Source of the DNA: Acidimicrobiales bacterium
GTDB taxonomy: Bacteria > Actinomycetota > Acidimicrobiia > Acidimicrobiales > Aldehydirespiratoraceae
Direction: 5' to 3'
Length of the DNA stretch: 43,716 bases
NCBI GenBank assembly: GCA_029247365.1
Contig: JAQWLJ010000019.1
Coordinates: 1-43,716 of the forward strand
This document shows, piece by piece, positions 15,678-23,498 of the stretch; position 1 is the stretch's first letter; every line of letters starts with the position of its first letter. The notes under the pieces are model-generated. The model searched no databases and had not been told where the DNA came from. It saw only the letters and a list, made by a program, of their open reading frames with translations. Position numbers and translations under genes: made by a program.

Positions 15678-15729
15678 GAAGAAAATCCTTGACTGATTTC
15701 GAGGGCCTGGCCGGGCGACAAGACCTTCA

Positions 15730-15805
15730 TGGCAGGGGCGGAGGGACTCGAACCCCCAACCGCCGGTTTTGGAGACCGGTGCTCTACCAATTGAGCCACG
15801 CCCCT
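15730..15805 (-). tRNA. tRNA-Trp (anticodon CCA)
   Basis: A full cloverleaf can be drawn on the minus strand: acceptor AGGGGCG/CGCCCCT, anticodon stem CCGGT/ACCGG with loop CTCCAAA, and T-loop GTTCGAGTC. The 3' terminal CCA is encoded (15732-15730), unlike the other three tRNAs in this window. It precedes secE, its usual position in actinobacteria. Confidence 0.97.
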
Positions 15806-15876
15806 GAGAACAGATTCAGAGGCTACCACCGCGATCAGCGGTAGAAACCTGCAAGATTCGGCGCCAACGAGACCGT

Positions 15877-16236
15877 TCAGCCGGCCAGCCGGAGAACGCG
15901 GCGGTGGCGCGCTGCGAAGGCGATGACACCGGCTGCAGCAGCGAGGCCACCAATCGTGGCCGCTGCGGCAACAGGGACCCGCGAGGGCTGGCCACCATCA
16001 ACACCGTCGAGCGCGTCGAGGATCTGGTCCTCAAGTTGGGGTGAGGTGGCCGCCGGGTGGTCGGCGAGGCTGCGCAGAGTGCGGCGCATCCGGCGGTAGT
16101 TCGCGACCTCGGCCTGGCATCGCAGGCACGACTCGACATGAGCGCTGGCGGCCGGACTGAGCACGTACTGCTCGTCGACGGCCGCCAGGTCGTCGACGAC
16201 AGCGTCGCAGGCCGTTGGGCGGGTTTCAGACAGCAT
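15877..16236 (-). CDS. zinc-finger anti-sigma factor
   Basis: A protein of about 119 aa. The motif HVESCLRC is the His-x3-Cys-x2-Cys part of the zinc-binding anti-sigma (ZAS) domain, and about 20 hydrophobic residues near the C-terminus (VPVAAAATIGGLAAAAGVIA) form one transmembrane helix followed by a short basic tail. Family knowledge predicts that it holds the adjacent ECF sigma factor inactive at the membrane until a signal arrives; being short and lacking an extracytoplasmic domain, it may respond to redox or to a partner. The ATG at 16236 overlaps the sigma gene end by 11 bases. Confidence 0.85.
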   Translation of the reverse strand: MLSETRPTACDAVVDDLAAVDEQYVLSPAASAHVESCLRCQAEVANYRRMRRTLRSLADHPAATSPQLEDQILDALDGVDGGQPSRVPVAAAATIGGLAAAAGVIAFAARHRRVLRLAG

Positions 16237-16873
16237 GGAGGTTCTCTCCGGGGAGTGGGAAGACCTGCTCGCGGAGACGGCGGCGGGCCCGATGGAGGCG
16301 GACTTTGGCGGCACTGACCGAGATACCGAGTTCCTCGGCGATTGCTTCGTGTGGCATGTCGTAGACATCGCGCAACACAATCACCGACCGCAGGCGCAGC
16401 GGAAGATCTTGGATTGCGGCGTCGAGTTCGTCGCGGAGCTGGGCAGTCTCCGCGGCCTGCACGGGGTCGCGGTCAGGGTGGACCTCGACAACGGCGTCAT
16501 CGTCGGTGAGTAGATCGGCACGCTGCCGGCGCTTGCGGGTGTTGAAGGTCGACGCACAGTTGGCAACGATTCGGTACAACCATGTGCTGAAGCGCGCGTC
16601 GCCGCGGAACCGGCCGATGCTGCGATAAGCCCGAAGGTAAGCATCTTGCACCACGTCACGTGCGTCCTCTTCGTTGCCGGTAAGCCGGACAGCCAACCCG
16701 AACGCATCGCGATGGGTGAGCCTCACCAGTTCGTCGAACGCTTCGCGTTCGCCGGCGGCAGCCCGATCGACCAAAACGGCCATGTCGGGATCAGAAGTAT
16801 TTGACCCGCCGGAAGCGGCCGGGTTACGTGACGAATCCATGACACTGCGGAGACGACGGGGCGTTTGTGCCAT
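16226..16873 (-). CDS. ECF-family RNA polymerase sigma factor
   Basis: A protein of about 215 aa with a sigma-2 domain (AFDELVRLTHRDAFGLAVRL ... EDARDVVQDAYLRAY ... FSTWLYRIVANCA) and a sigma-4 helix-turn-helix (HEAIAEELGISVSAAKVRLHRARRRL), and no sigma-3, which defines the ECF class. It redirects RNA polymerase to a small regulon. The ATG at 16873 has an AAGGAG site 9 nt upstream; a GTG at 16897 is an alternative. It starts only 35 nt beyond the 3' end of tRNA-Met, so it may be co-transcribed with the tRNAs. The anti-sigma gene overlaps its end. Confidence 0.92.
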   Translation of the reverse strand: MAQTPRRLRSVMDSSRNPAASGGSNTSDPDMAVLVDRAAAGEREAFDELVRLTHRDAFGLAVRLTGNEEDARDVVQDAYLRAYRSIGRFRGDARFSTWLYRIVANCASTFNTRKRRQRADLLTDDDAVVEVHPDRDPVQAAETAQLRDELDAAIQDLPLRLRSVIVLRDVYDMPHEAIAEELGISVSAAKVRLHRARRRLREQVFPLPGENLHAV

Positions 16874-16907
16874 CAGCACCGTCTCCTTTCGGGTCACAAG
16901 AATTGAG

Positions 16908-16981
16908 TAGCGACGGACAGATTCGAACTGTCGACCTCTCGATTATGAGTCGAGCGCTCTCACCAACTGAGCTACGTCGCC
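16908..16981 (-). tRNA. tRNA-Met, elongator type (anticodon CAT)
   Basis: Minus-strand cloverleaf with acceptor GGCGACG/CGTCGCT, anticodon stem CTCGA/TCGAG, loop CTCATAA, and T-loop GTTCGAATC. The first acceptor pair is G-U rather than the mismatched pair of initiator tRNA, and the D-loop and position next to tRNA-Thr fit elongator Met. CCA is not encoded. A lysidine-modified Ile tRNA also has CAT, but the neighbourhood favours Met. Confidence 0.92.
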
Positions 16982-17008
16982 GTGGTTGCGACGACGAGTC
17001 GAACCGCG

Positions 17009-17081
17009 AGCTCCCTGTCAGAATTGAACTGACGACCTTCTCCTTACCATGGAGACGCTCTACCGACTGAGCTAAGGGAGC
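17009..17081 (-). tRNA. tRNA-Thr (anticodon GGT)
   Basis: Minus-strand cloverleaf with acceptor GCTCCCT/AGGGAGC, anticodon stem TCTCC/GGAGA, loop ATGGTAA (anticodon GGT), and T-loop GTTCAATTC. CCA is not encoded. Only 27 nt separate it from tRNA-Met, so the two are probably one transcript. Upstream a 7-bp hairpin (GCTCCAA/TTGGAGC, 17084-17105) lies in the leader. Confidence 0.96.
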
Positions 17082-17136
17082 GAGCTCCAAACGAACGCTT
17101 GGAGCAGGCGCTTCGAGCACGCTCGAGGCGAGGGCA

Positions 17137-17165
17137 ATGATGCCACGCCAGGGTCGGGTTCCCAA
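17137..17165 (-). promoter_or_regulatory. candidate promoter of the tRNA-Thr/Met unit
   Basis: On the minus strand TTGGGA (17165-17160), 17 nt, then CATCAT (17142-17137). Transcription would begin near 17130, about 50 nt before the mature tRNA-Thr end. The rest of the 201-bp gap to the plus-strand gene holds a GGGGAGG ribosome-binding-like sequence (17205-17211) but no other clear element. Confidence 0.4.
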
Positions 17166-17282
17166 CCCGGTTTTCGGTGGTGAGGGTACGGCGACGAACC
17201 GACCGGGGAGGTGATGGTGCCTCTGTCCCCTCTTCATAGGTCGTTCGACTTAAGTTTTGGCCTATCTGGCCGATGCAAACAT

Positions 17283-18590
17283 ATGCGTTTTGAGCGTTTG
17301 GTCATCGAAGCCGACGGGAACACCTTCTCGCTGGACTTCCACCCCAAGCTGACCGTTATCTCCGATGTGGGGCAACTGGAGCGGGAGGGACTGATCAGCG
17401 AGTTGGTCGGGAGTCTCACCTCCAGCCGAGCGGGCGTGCACGCCGAGGTGATGGCTGACAATGGCAACCGCTTCGCGATCTTCCGTCCCCACGGGGCCCG
17501 CGCTCGCGTTATCGACGTCGATGTCAGCGCCCGGTTCGCCGACTCCGAAGGCCACATCGATCTGCTGTCTGTCGCCGGCATGGACCTACGCACCGCCAAG
17601 CGAAGCCTCTGCCTCACCAGCAGTGACCTGAGCGCGAACACCCATCACGACCAGACCATTCGCCGCCTCGCGATGGTGGAGCCCAACGCGCTATGGGCCG
17701 CAGCCGACGGGGCTCACGCGAGCGAGCGCGAACTCGACGAGGCGGCCGCTGCAAGCGGATCCTCACCTGAGGACGCCACCATCGTCGCCCGCATCGAGGA
17801 GCGCCATGAGCGTTTCGAAGCCGCACAGCGGCGCAGCGAGGCGTCGCGTCGGGGGTCATTCATCGCCGGCGCCATCTCCGCCCTCGCCGCGGTCCCGACC
17901 GCGATGTTCCTCGGTCGGGACCCCGCAATGATCTGGGTGATCGTCGCTGCCCTTGCCACGGCCTTCTCGTTTTTCCAGAACCAGCGGATGCTCAGCGCTC
18001 GCAGGGCCGAGGAAGCCGCGCTGGCCGAGGCGGGCGCCCAGTCGTACCTCGGGTTCCACCTGCAGCGCGTCAACGGGCTGATCGACAGCGAACAATTGCG
18101 CCGCAAGGTCATGGAGGCGAAGCTCGCCCACGATCAGACGATGAGCATCTGGATCGGCATTGCTGGCGACGTCATGCCCGTCTGGGTGTTGGAGCATCGC
18201 GACGAAATCGAAGCGACCGTCGCTCACATTGCTGGGGTCACCAACCCGGTGATGTCGATGGTGCCCGACGACGACGATGACGAGATCGCCGCCTACGCCC
18301 AAGCCCTGATGCAACGTGCGGCCAAGGTACGCACGATCGGGCCGGCCGGCGAGAGCCTTCCGCTCATTCTCGACAACACCCTCGCAGGCGTGCGGGCTGA
18401 GCTGAAGGCACCCTTGCTCGAGTTGCTCGTCCGCGCATCGCAGGAGCAGCAAGTCGTGCTACTCACCGAAGACCCCGATGTTGCCGATTGGGCCCGCGTC
18501 GAGGCGATTGCCGGCGCCGTGTCGGTCGTCGAAGCCGGCACCAACGCCGATTCCGACACAGTCGATATCACCGACGGTGGAATCAGGTAG
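17283..18590 (+). CDS. membrane-anchored SMC/RecN-like protein lacking a P-loop
   Basis: A protein of about 435 aa with no firm family assignment. The N-terminus MRFERLVIEADG ... LDFHPKLTVI looks like the first strand of SMC/RecF-type ABC ATPases, but where Walker A (GxxGxGKS/T) should be it reads SDVGQLEREG, with no lysine (residues 27-36). A charged helical segment follows (150-190), then two hydrophobic helices (190-231), another helical stretch, an Asp-rich loop, and C-terminal segments LPLILDNTLAG and QQVVLLTEDPDVADWA that resemble Walker B and the switch region. It could be a catalytically dead scaffold or sensor. The start is uncertain: GTG 17217 has a better ribosome-binding site but adds residues without SMC character. 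Confidence 0.6.
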   Translation: MRFERLVIEADGNTFSLDFHPKLTVISDVGQLEREGLISELVGSLTSSRAGVHAEVMADNGNRFAIFRPHGARARVIDVDVSARFADSEGHIDLLSVAGMDLRTAKRSLCLTSSDLSANTHHDQTIRRLAMVEPNALWAAADGAHASERELDEAAAASGSSPEDATIVARIEERHERFEAAQRRSEASRRGSFIAGAISALAAVPTAMFLGRDPAMIWVIVAALATAFSFFQNQRMLSARRAEEAALAEAGAQSYLGFHLQRVNGLIDSEQLRRKVMEAKLAHDQTMSIWIGIAGDVMPVWVLEHRDEIEATVAHIAGVTNPVMSMVPDDDDDEIAAYAQALMQRAAKVRTIGPAGESLPLILDNTLAGVRAELKAPLLELLVRASQEQQVVLLTEDPDVADWARVEAIAGAVSVVEAGTNADSDTVDITDGGIR

Positions 18591-18636
18591 CTCGCCGCTG
18601 CAACGTCGACGGAACGACCGCCGGAGTTGTTCAGCG

Positions 18637-18642
18637 TAAGGT
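18637..18642 (+). promoter_or_regulatory. -10 box, leaderless start of the hydratase gene
   Basis: TAAGGT ends 6 nt before the ATG at 18649, which would put the transcription start at the A of ATG. There is no clear -35 element. Confidence 0.45.
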
Positions 18643-18648
18643 TTGCTC

Positions 18649-19419
18649 ATGCTGACTTTCGAGACGCTCGAATGCACCGTCGACGGCCAGATCGGCTGGC
18701 TGAAGCTCAACCGGCCCGAGAAGCTCAACCCGCTGAGCACACAATGCCTCGAGGAGCTGATCGGGGCCGCCGCATGGTTCGACGGCCACGACGACATTCG
18801 CGTCGTGGTCGTGCACGGGGCGGGCCGGGCCTTCACCGCCGGCGCCGATCTCGCCTCCTTCGGGGGGCCGACCGGCACCCTGCCCCGCAGCGCGGCTGAT
18901 GCCGGGCGCCGCATGGCCGAGGCGATCGAACAGATGCAGGCCGTCACGATCGCCGCAGTCCACGGTCATTGCATCGGCGGCGGGGTGGTGTTGGCCGCTG
19001 CGTGCGATCTCCGGGTCGCCGCCGAGTCCACCAACTTTGCGATCCCTGAGGTCGACCTCGGCATCCCATTAGCCTGGGGTGGCATCCAGCGCCTCGTCCG
19101 CGAGATCGGTCCCGCGGCGACCCGCGAACTCGTGATGACGTGTCGACCGTTCACAGCGCTCGAAGCCCATGTGCGCGGCATGGTCAACACCGTCTCAGCC
19201 GACGATGCCTACCTGACCGACGCCGAGGAGCTGGCCCACAAGCTGGCAAGGAAGTCACGACTCACCTTGCGCGCCACCCTCCAGGCGGTCGATGCCGCCG
19301 CTGAGGAACTTGTGTCGACCGGGACGGCGTGGTCCGACGCCGACTCGTTGGTCAACGCGCTCCACGACGAGGAGTCACGCGCCGCTGCGCAGGCCTACCT
19401 GGCCGCACGCGGCCGCTAG
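18649..19419 (+). CDS. enoyl-CoA hydratase/isomerase family protein
   Basis: A crotonase-fold protein of 256 aa. The oxyanion-hole segments are visible as AFTAGADLASFGG and HGHCIGGGVVLAAACDLRVA, and the region NFAIPEVDLGIPLAWGGIQRL supplies one of the two glutamates of classical hydratases. The family acts on acyl-CoA thioesters, mostly in beta-oxidation and related degradation; the substrate cannot be read from the sequence. The ATG at 18649 is preceded by a TAAGGT box at leaderless distance. Its stop is 3 bp from that of the convergent ABM gene. Confidence 0.88.
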   Translation: MLTFETLECTVDGQIGWLKLNRPEKLNPLSTQCLEELIGAAAWFDGHDDIRVVVVHGAGRAFTAGADLASFGGPTGTLPRSAADAGRRMAEAIEQMQAVTIAAVHGHCIGGGVVLAAACDLRVAAESTNFAIPEVDLGIPLAWGGIQRLVREIGPAATRELVMTCRPFTALEAHVRGMVNTVSADDAYLTDAEELAHKLARKSRLTLRATLQAVDAAAEELVSTGTAWSDADSLVNALHDEESRAAAQAYLAARGR

Positions 19420-19422
19420 GCA

Positions 19423-19725
19423 CTAGAGCGGTCTGGCCTCGCCGACGTCGTAGCGCACGACCTCGCGGCTGATCAGCGCGCCTAACTCCTGCATCGCTTC
19501 TCGGTAGGCCGCCATGTGTGGCGCTCGCGCGTGCGCAGCCAGTGAGGCCTCGTCGTCCCAGATCTCGAACAGGTGCTGAACGCCGGGGGTCTGGGCATCG
19601 TTGGAGAAGACGTAGGTCTGACACCCAGCCTCGGCGCGCACCTCCTCCATGAGCGGCCCTTGCAGCGCGATGACAGCATCGAGCTTGTCGGGAGCGAACG
19701 TGAAGGTTCCGGCGACGATCAGCAT
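19423..19725 (-). CDS. ABM-domain (antibiotic biosynthesis monooxygenase-type) small protein
   Basis: At 100 aa this is a single ABM domain: MLIVAGTFTFAPDKLDAVIA at the start, then YVFSNDAQTPGVQHLFEIWDDEASLAAHARAPHM. Such dimeric ferredoxin-like proteins include quinol and heme monooxygenases and many of unknown role. The ATG at 19725 with a GGAG site about 5 nt upstream is chosen; the frame stays open further upstream into the divergent MFS gene, but without ABM similarity. It shares a very short divergent start region with that transporter. Confidence 0.82.
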   Translation of the reverse strand: MLIVAGTFTFAPDKLDAVIALQGPLMEEVRAEAGCQTYVFSNDAQTPGVQHLFEIWDDEASLAAHARAPHMAAYREAMQELGALISREVVRYDVGEARPL

Positions 19726-19756
19726 GGTTCTCCGTTCTAGTGGCCAGACTCGCCGA

Positions 19757-20920
19757 GTGCTGCAGACGAACCGCGCCGCCACCCTGGCCCTGGCCGTGTT
19801 CGTCGTGCTTGGCGCAACCGACGGTGCCCTCGGCCCGCTGTGGCCCTCGATGCGCGACACCTTCGACCGCTCCGACGGTCACTTCGGGCAGATCTTCGTT
19901 GGGCTCGCCGGCGGCTACATGCTGGCGTCAGCGATGTCGGGGCATCTGACCAATCGGTTCGGCACAACCGCCGTCATCCGCACCGGCGGCGTCCTCGCTG
20001 CGGGGGCGCTCTGGTGGATCGGCACCGGGTCGAGCTGGGTCGGCATGCTCGTGGGATTCTTAGTCCTCGGCCTCGGAAACGGTCTGCTCGATGCGTCGAT
20101 CAACGCGTGGGTTGCGATGAGCTACGACAGTCGAGCGATGGGCCTGATCCACGGCTTCTACGGCATCGGCGCCGCGATCGGGCCAGTCTTCGCAGTTGCC
20201 TTCGTCACCAACGGCGACCGGTGGGCTGTCCCGTTCTTCATCTTCGGATCGGTCCAGGTGGCCGTCGTTCTCACCACCCTCACCACGCCCCGAGGATTCG
20301 ACCTTCCAGTCGACGAGGACGACGACGCGACCGCGAGCGGCACCACCGATCCGACTGATGCCGGCCGGCTACTCGCCCTGCTGCTGTTCTGGTTCTTCCT
20401 GTATGTCGGCGTCGAGGTCGGTGCAGGGCAGTGGAGCTTCACGATGCTGACCGAGTCGCGGGGAGTATCTGAAACCGCCGGCGGCTGGTTCGTTGCGATC
20501 TACTGGGGCGGGCTCACCGTCGGCCGCTTCGTCATGGCGTGGTTCGGCGATCGCATCAGCCCCGAAGCGTTGATGAGTCAGGCGTCGGCGCTCGGCATTC
20601 TCGGGGCCCTCATCTTGGCCGTCAATCCAGCGGGGGCAGGTGGCTTCGCCATGCCCATCCTCGGGCTCGCGTTCTCGGTCATGTTCCCGGTGGTGGTCAA
20701 TCGGACGCCGGTGTACCTCGGCAACCGCAACGCCGCTCGCTTCGTCGGCTACCAATTCGCCGCCGCATCCCTCGGCGCCATCGTCGTACCAACCCTCATC
20801 GGCCTACTCGCGGATCGCACGAGCGCTGAAGCCCTGGGACCGGTAGCGGTCATCACGTGCGCCGCGATGGCGTCGACGTGGGCGACCGTGCGGACGCTTG
20901 TCAGTCGACGGGAGTCGTGA
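19757..20920 (+). CDS. MFS transporter
   Basis: A protein of about 387 aa with the regular pattern of about 12 hydrophobic helices and a short charged cytoplasmic loop (DLPVDEDDDATASGTTDPTDA) between the two six-helix halves. This is a major facilitator superfamily secondary transporter; GLGNGLLDASINAWVAM and FYGIGAAIGP in the N-half fit the sugar/fucose-permease-like branch, but the substrate is unknown. The start is uncertain: GTG 19757 keeps a gap to the divergent ABM gene, while ATG 19724 would overlap that gene's start codon. Its 3' end overlaps the convergent serine-hydrolase gene by 20 bp. Confidence 0.85.
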   Translation: MLQTNRAATLALAVFVVLGATDGALGPLWPSMRDTFDRSDGHFGQIFVGLAGGYMLASAMSGHLTNRFGTTAVIRTGGVLAAGALWWIGTGSSWVGMLVGFLVLGLGNGLLDASINAWVAMSYDSRAMGLIHGFYGIGAAIGPVFAVAFVTNGDRWAVPFFIFGSVQVAVVLTTLTTPRGFDLPVDEDDDATASGTTDPTDAGRLLALLLFWFFLYVGVEVGAGQWSFTMLTESRGVSETAGGWFVAIYWGGLTVGRFVMAWFGDRISPEALMSQASALGILGALILAVNPAGAGGFAMPILGLAFSVMFPVVVNRTPVYLGNRNAARFVGYQFAAASLGAIVVPTLIGLLADRTSAEALGPVAVITCAAMASTWATVRTLVSRRES

Positions 20921-22028
20921 GCAGGCCGGCCTTCGTCGAGATCGCGACCGAACGGCGCGAGTCCTGCAACCGGTGCCGCTGCAGGCCGTGGGTCATGAAC
21001 CCGAACGACACCCCAGATGCCGGATCGGCCCAGGCCAGTTGACCCCGAGCGCCACCGTGGCCGAACGTCATCGAGCTCACGGTGTGGCCGTGGCCGCGGC
21101 CGTTCGCCCGCCCGTCGTCGCCGGCAAGGATGAACGCATGGGTTCGGTTAGCCGACACGCCCATGGCGTCCTTGTGGGTCTGACGGATGACGTTGAGGGC
21201 ATCATGCTTGACCTCAGGGCGAAGGATCTCACCGTCGTCGTGCAGGATCGCCTGGTACCACGACGCAAAGCCGCTGGCGCTGGTGATCCCACCGCCACCG
21301 GGTTGGCCCATCGCTCGCACGGCGGGATCATTGAACGAGGTGAGCGCGTCGTCAGTCACCTCGGTAACCGGGAGAGCCACGCCGAACTGGGCTTCGAACT
21401 CGGCCGGGTCGACCGGCTCCCCAACGCAGTACACGTCCGTAATGTCGCCCTGCTCCGGCTCCGGGATCGCGAGCCATCGGGGCTGACCGGCCGGCTCCAT
21501 CACCCGCTCGGTGATGACGTCGGCGTAGGCCCGACCCGAAACCTCCTCAATGAGGTCGGCCAGGACCCAGTGCGCAGACGAGGGGTGGTACTCGAAGCGG
21601 GTGCCTGGCTCCCACGTCGTGCGCCACGTCTCGTAGCGCTGCAAGCGAGCATCACGGTCGGCCGCGATCCGAGGAGCCATCGGCGCCCCCGGGAACCCAC
21701 CCTTGTGGAGGAGTACCTGGGAGACGGTGACCGCTTCCTTGCCGTTCGTGCCGAACGTCGGGAGGATCGACGCAACAGGATCGTCGAGGTCGAAGAGGCC
21801 GTCGGCGGCGAGCTCCATCGCGGTGAGGCTCACCGTCGGCTTGACCGCGGAGTAGGTGTGGAACCGAGCATCGTCACGGGCTTCGCCATACGCCTCGGCG
21901 TAGACGATGTCGCATTCGAAACCGACTGCGAGCTGAAAGCCCGGCATACGACCCTCGTCGACTTCGCGCCGAGCACGCCCGATCAGGTCGTCGAGACGCG
22001 ACGGAACGATCGCGGAGGGCAGGCTCAT
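20901..22028 (-). CDS. beta-lactamase-fold serine hydrolase, coupled to mftF
   Basis: A protein of about 375 aa of the beta-lactamase/penicillin-binding-protein-like hydrolase family (class C fold). The catalytic Ser-x-x-Lys is YSAVKP, a tyrosine motif lies in FEYHPSSAHW, and HGG near the C-terminus stands in for the Lys-Thr-Gly triad. No signal peptide is evident, so it should be cytoplasmic. Members are esterases, peptidases or amidases. Its ATG overlaps the mftF stop (ATGA), so it is translated from the same message as the mycofactocin glycosyltransferase, which suggests but does not prove a role in mycofactocin processing or recycling. Confidence 0.85.
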   Translation of the reverse strand: MSLPSAIVPSRLDDLIGRARREVDEGRMPGFQLAVGFECDIVYAEAYGEARDDARFHTYSAVKPTVSLTAMELAADGLFDLDDPVASILPTFGTNGKEAVTVSQVLLHKGGFPGAPMAPRIAADRDARLQRYETWRTTWEPGTRFEYHPSSAHWVLADLIEEVSGRAYADVITERVMEPAGQPRWLAIPEPEQGDITDVYCVGEPVDPAEFEAQFGVALPVTEVTDDALTSFNDPAVRAMGQPGGGGITSASGFASWYQAILHDDGEILRPEVKHDALNVIRQTHKDAMGVSANRTHAFILAGDDGRANGRGHGHTVSSMTFGHGGARGQLAWADPASGVSFGFMTHGLQRHRLQDSRRSVAISTKAGLLTTPVD

Positions 22029-23434
22029 GGCTCCGCCACGGTAGTCGTGCTCGACGAAGCACCACCATTCCCCACCACCGGTACGAGCGCCTTCGCCGAT
22101 CGGTGCCAGGCTGCGCCTTTCCAGACGCCAACGCCGTAGGCAAGGTGGTCGATGAGGCGAAGGGCAATGCCCCGGACGGGATCGACCCGCCGCTGCGAGT
22201 GCGCGTACTCGACCGCAGTCACGCCGATGAGGGCGACGGCCACTCGACAGCGAACTCGACGAGAGGCGATCGACGCAAGGAGGGTGAACGGCCACCACGC
22301 ACGCAAAAGCGCCGTAATGGTCGATTCAGCCCCATGCTCGATCACGCCGCGGGTGATCTCCGGGGGTGCCTCATCACCAAACGCGGCAACGACCCGGCGG
22401 TGCACGACGGCGGTCGTGGCGGACACAACACCCGAGATCGCCCGAGCCGGAACAACCGCTGCGGCAACAAGGCCGAACAGAACCGGGGTCGGTGGTCGGG
22501 CCGGCGCTGTCGCATCCCCGTGTCTTGCGGCCAGGGGCGCAGCCGACGAGCCGTAAGCCACACGTTGGCGAACCCACCCGCGCCAGTTGGCGCGGGGCCG
22601 ATGCCGGACGACGACGTCGGGGTCATAGCGGATGACCCCTCCGTCGGCCGCAAGCCGCCAAATCAGGTCGACGTCCTCGCCGTAGCGCAGTGTCACGTCG
22701 AATCCGCCGACCGCCCGAACTGCGTCGGCCCGCAGCAGCAGTGCGGCGCTCGGGAGATAGGAGACGAGCCGTCCAGGTCCGACGGGCGAGGGTCTGGGTC
22801 CGAGGTCGAGCGGCGAGAAGTCCTCCTCGTAGGCGGCAAGCAGACCACCACTCGGGGCCGACGCCACCCTCGGAGCTGCGGCGAGCACATCGCGGTCGAC
22901 AAAGTGGCCGAGCAGCGCGGCGACGTCATCGGGAGTGAGTTCGACGTCGGCATCGACGAAGAGCACGTTCGCTGTGGTGACGGCAGCGAGCCCGGTCATC
23001 CGCGCTGCACCGGGGCCTCGGGGGGTGTCGTGACGCAGAACGGTGACGTCGGGTGTCTCGAGGGAAAGCGGCACCATCGAACCGTCGTCGACGACGATGA
23101 CGGGGACCCCCCGGAGGCTCTCGACCAGCCGGCAAACGCCTGGCTCGTCGTCGAGCACCGGGATCACGATCGTGACATCAAGGTCGTCGACCGGCTCGAC
23201 GTGGGGATGGACGAGGCCGCCTGCGAGCAGCCGGCGAGCGAGCCGTCGTTCGGCGTCACCATCACCGACCGGCATCCCGTCGATCCACCGATCGACGATC
23301 GCCGCACCTGCGTCGCTGAGCACAATGGCACGCATCGGCGCTCCACCCACCAACAGGCGCCCCTGATCGCGACGATGGAGACTGCCATCGGCGACGAGCA
23401 TCAGTCCGCTGGGCGCGGGAGCGGGTTCGGCCAT
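22025..23434 (-). CDS. mftF: mycofactocin glycosyltransferase MftF
   Basis: A protein of about 469 aa. Residues ~85-310 form a GT-A family-2 domain: VTIVIPVLDDEPGV, VPVIVVDDGS, the DxD-type FVDADVELT, and the acceptor-site GGFDVTLRYGEDVDLIWRL. Hydrophobic helices follow (LFGLVAAAVVPARAISG and around residue 390). The N-terminal domain and overall length match MftF, which adds a beta-1,4-linked oligoglucose chain to premycofactocin. The ATG at 23434 is supported by a TACCGT box 8 nt upstream. Unlike most clusters it lies about 9 kb from mftE and forms its own unit with a downstream serine hydrolase. Confidence 0.88.
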   Translation of the reverse strand: MAEPAPAPSGLMLVADGSLHRRDQGRLLVGGAPMRAIVLSDAGAAIVDRWIDGMPVGDGDAERRLARRLLAGGLVHPHVEPVDDLDVTIVIPVLDDEPGVCRLVESLRGVPVIVVDDGSMVPLSLETPDVTVLRHDTPRGPGAARMTGLAAVTTANVLFVDADVELTPDDVAALLGHFVDRDVLAAAPRVASAPSGGLLAAYEEDFSPLDLGPRPSPVGPGRLVSYLPSAALLLRADAVRAVGGFDVTLRYGEDVDLIWRLAADGGVIRYDPDVVVRHRPRANWRGWVRQRVAYGSSAAPLAARHGDATAPARPPTPVLFGLVAAAVVPARAISGVVSATTAVVHRRVVAAFGDEAPPEITRGVIEHGAESTITALLRAWWPFTLLASIASRRVRCRVAVALIGVTAVEYAHSQRRVDPVRGIALRLIDHLAYGVGVWKGAAWHRSAKALVPVVGNGGASSSTTTVAEP

Positions 23435-23442
23435 GCGCGGCG

Positions 23443-23448
23443 ACGGTA
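23443..23448 (-). promoter_or_regulatory. -10 box of leaderless mftF promoter
   Basis: TACCGT on the minus strand ends 8 nt before the ATG of mftF. It lies back to back with the -10 box of the divergent amidohydrolase in the 64-bp intergenic region. Confidence 0.45.
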
Positions 23449-23485
23449 GCGTGATGACCCCAGGCGGGCGAAGGCGCCACGCGCG

Positions 23486-23491
23486 TAGCCT
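23486..23491 (+). promoter_or_regulatory. -10 box of leaderless amidohydrolase promoter
   Basis: TAGCCT ends 7 nt before the ATG at 23499, with no ribosome-binding site between. It probably gives a leaderless transcript. Confidence 0.45.
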
Positions 23492-23498
23492 GCTCCGT

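Noticed and set aside
22103-23449. 448-codon plus-strand open frame opposite mftF
   Set aside because: Low-complexity Arg/Gly/Asp-rich shadow of mftF, whose glycosyltransferase motifs are clear.
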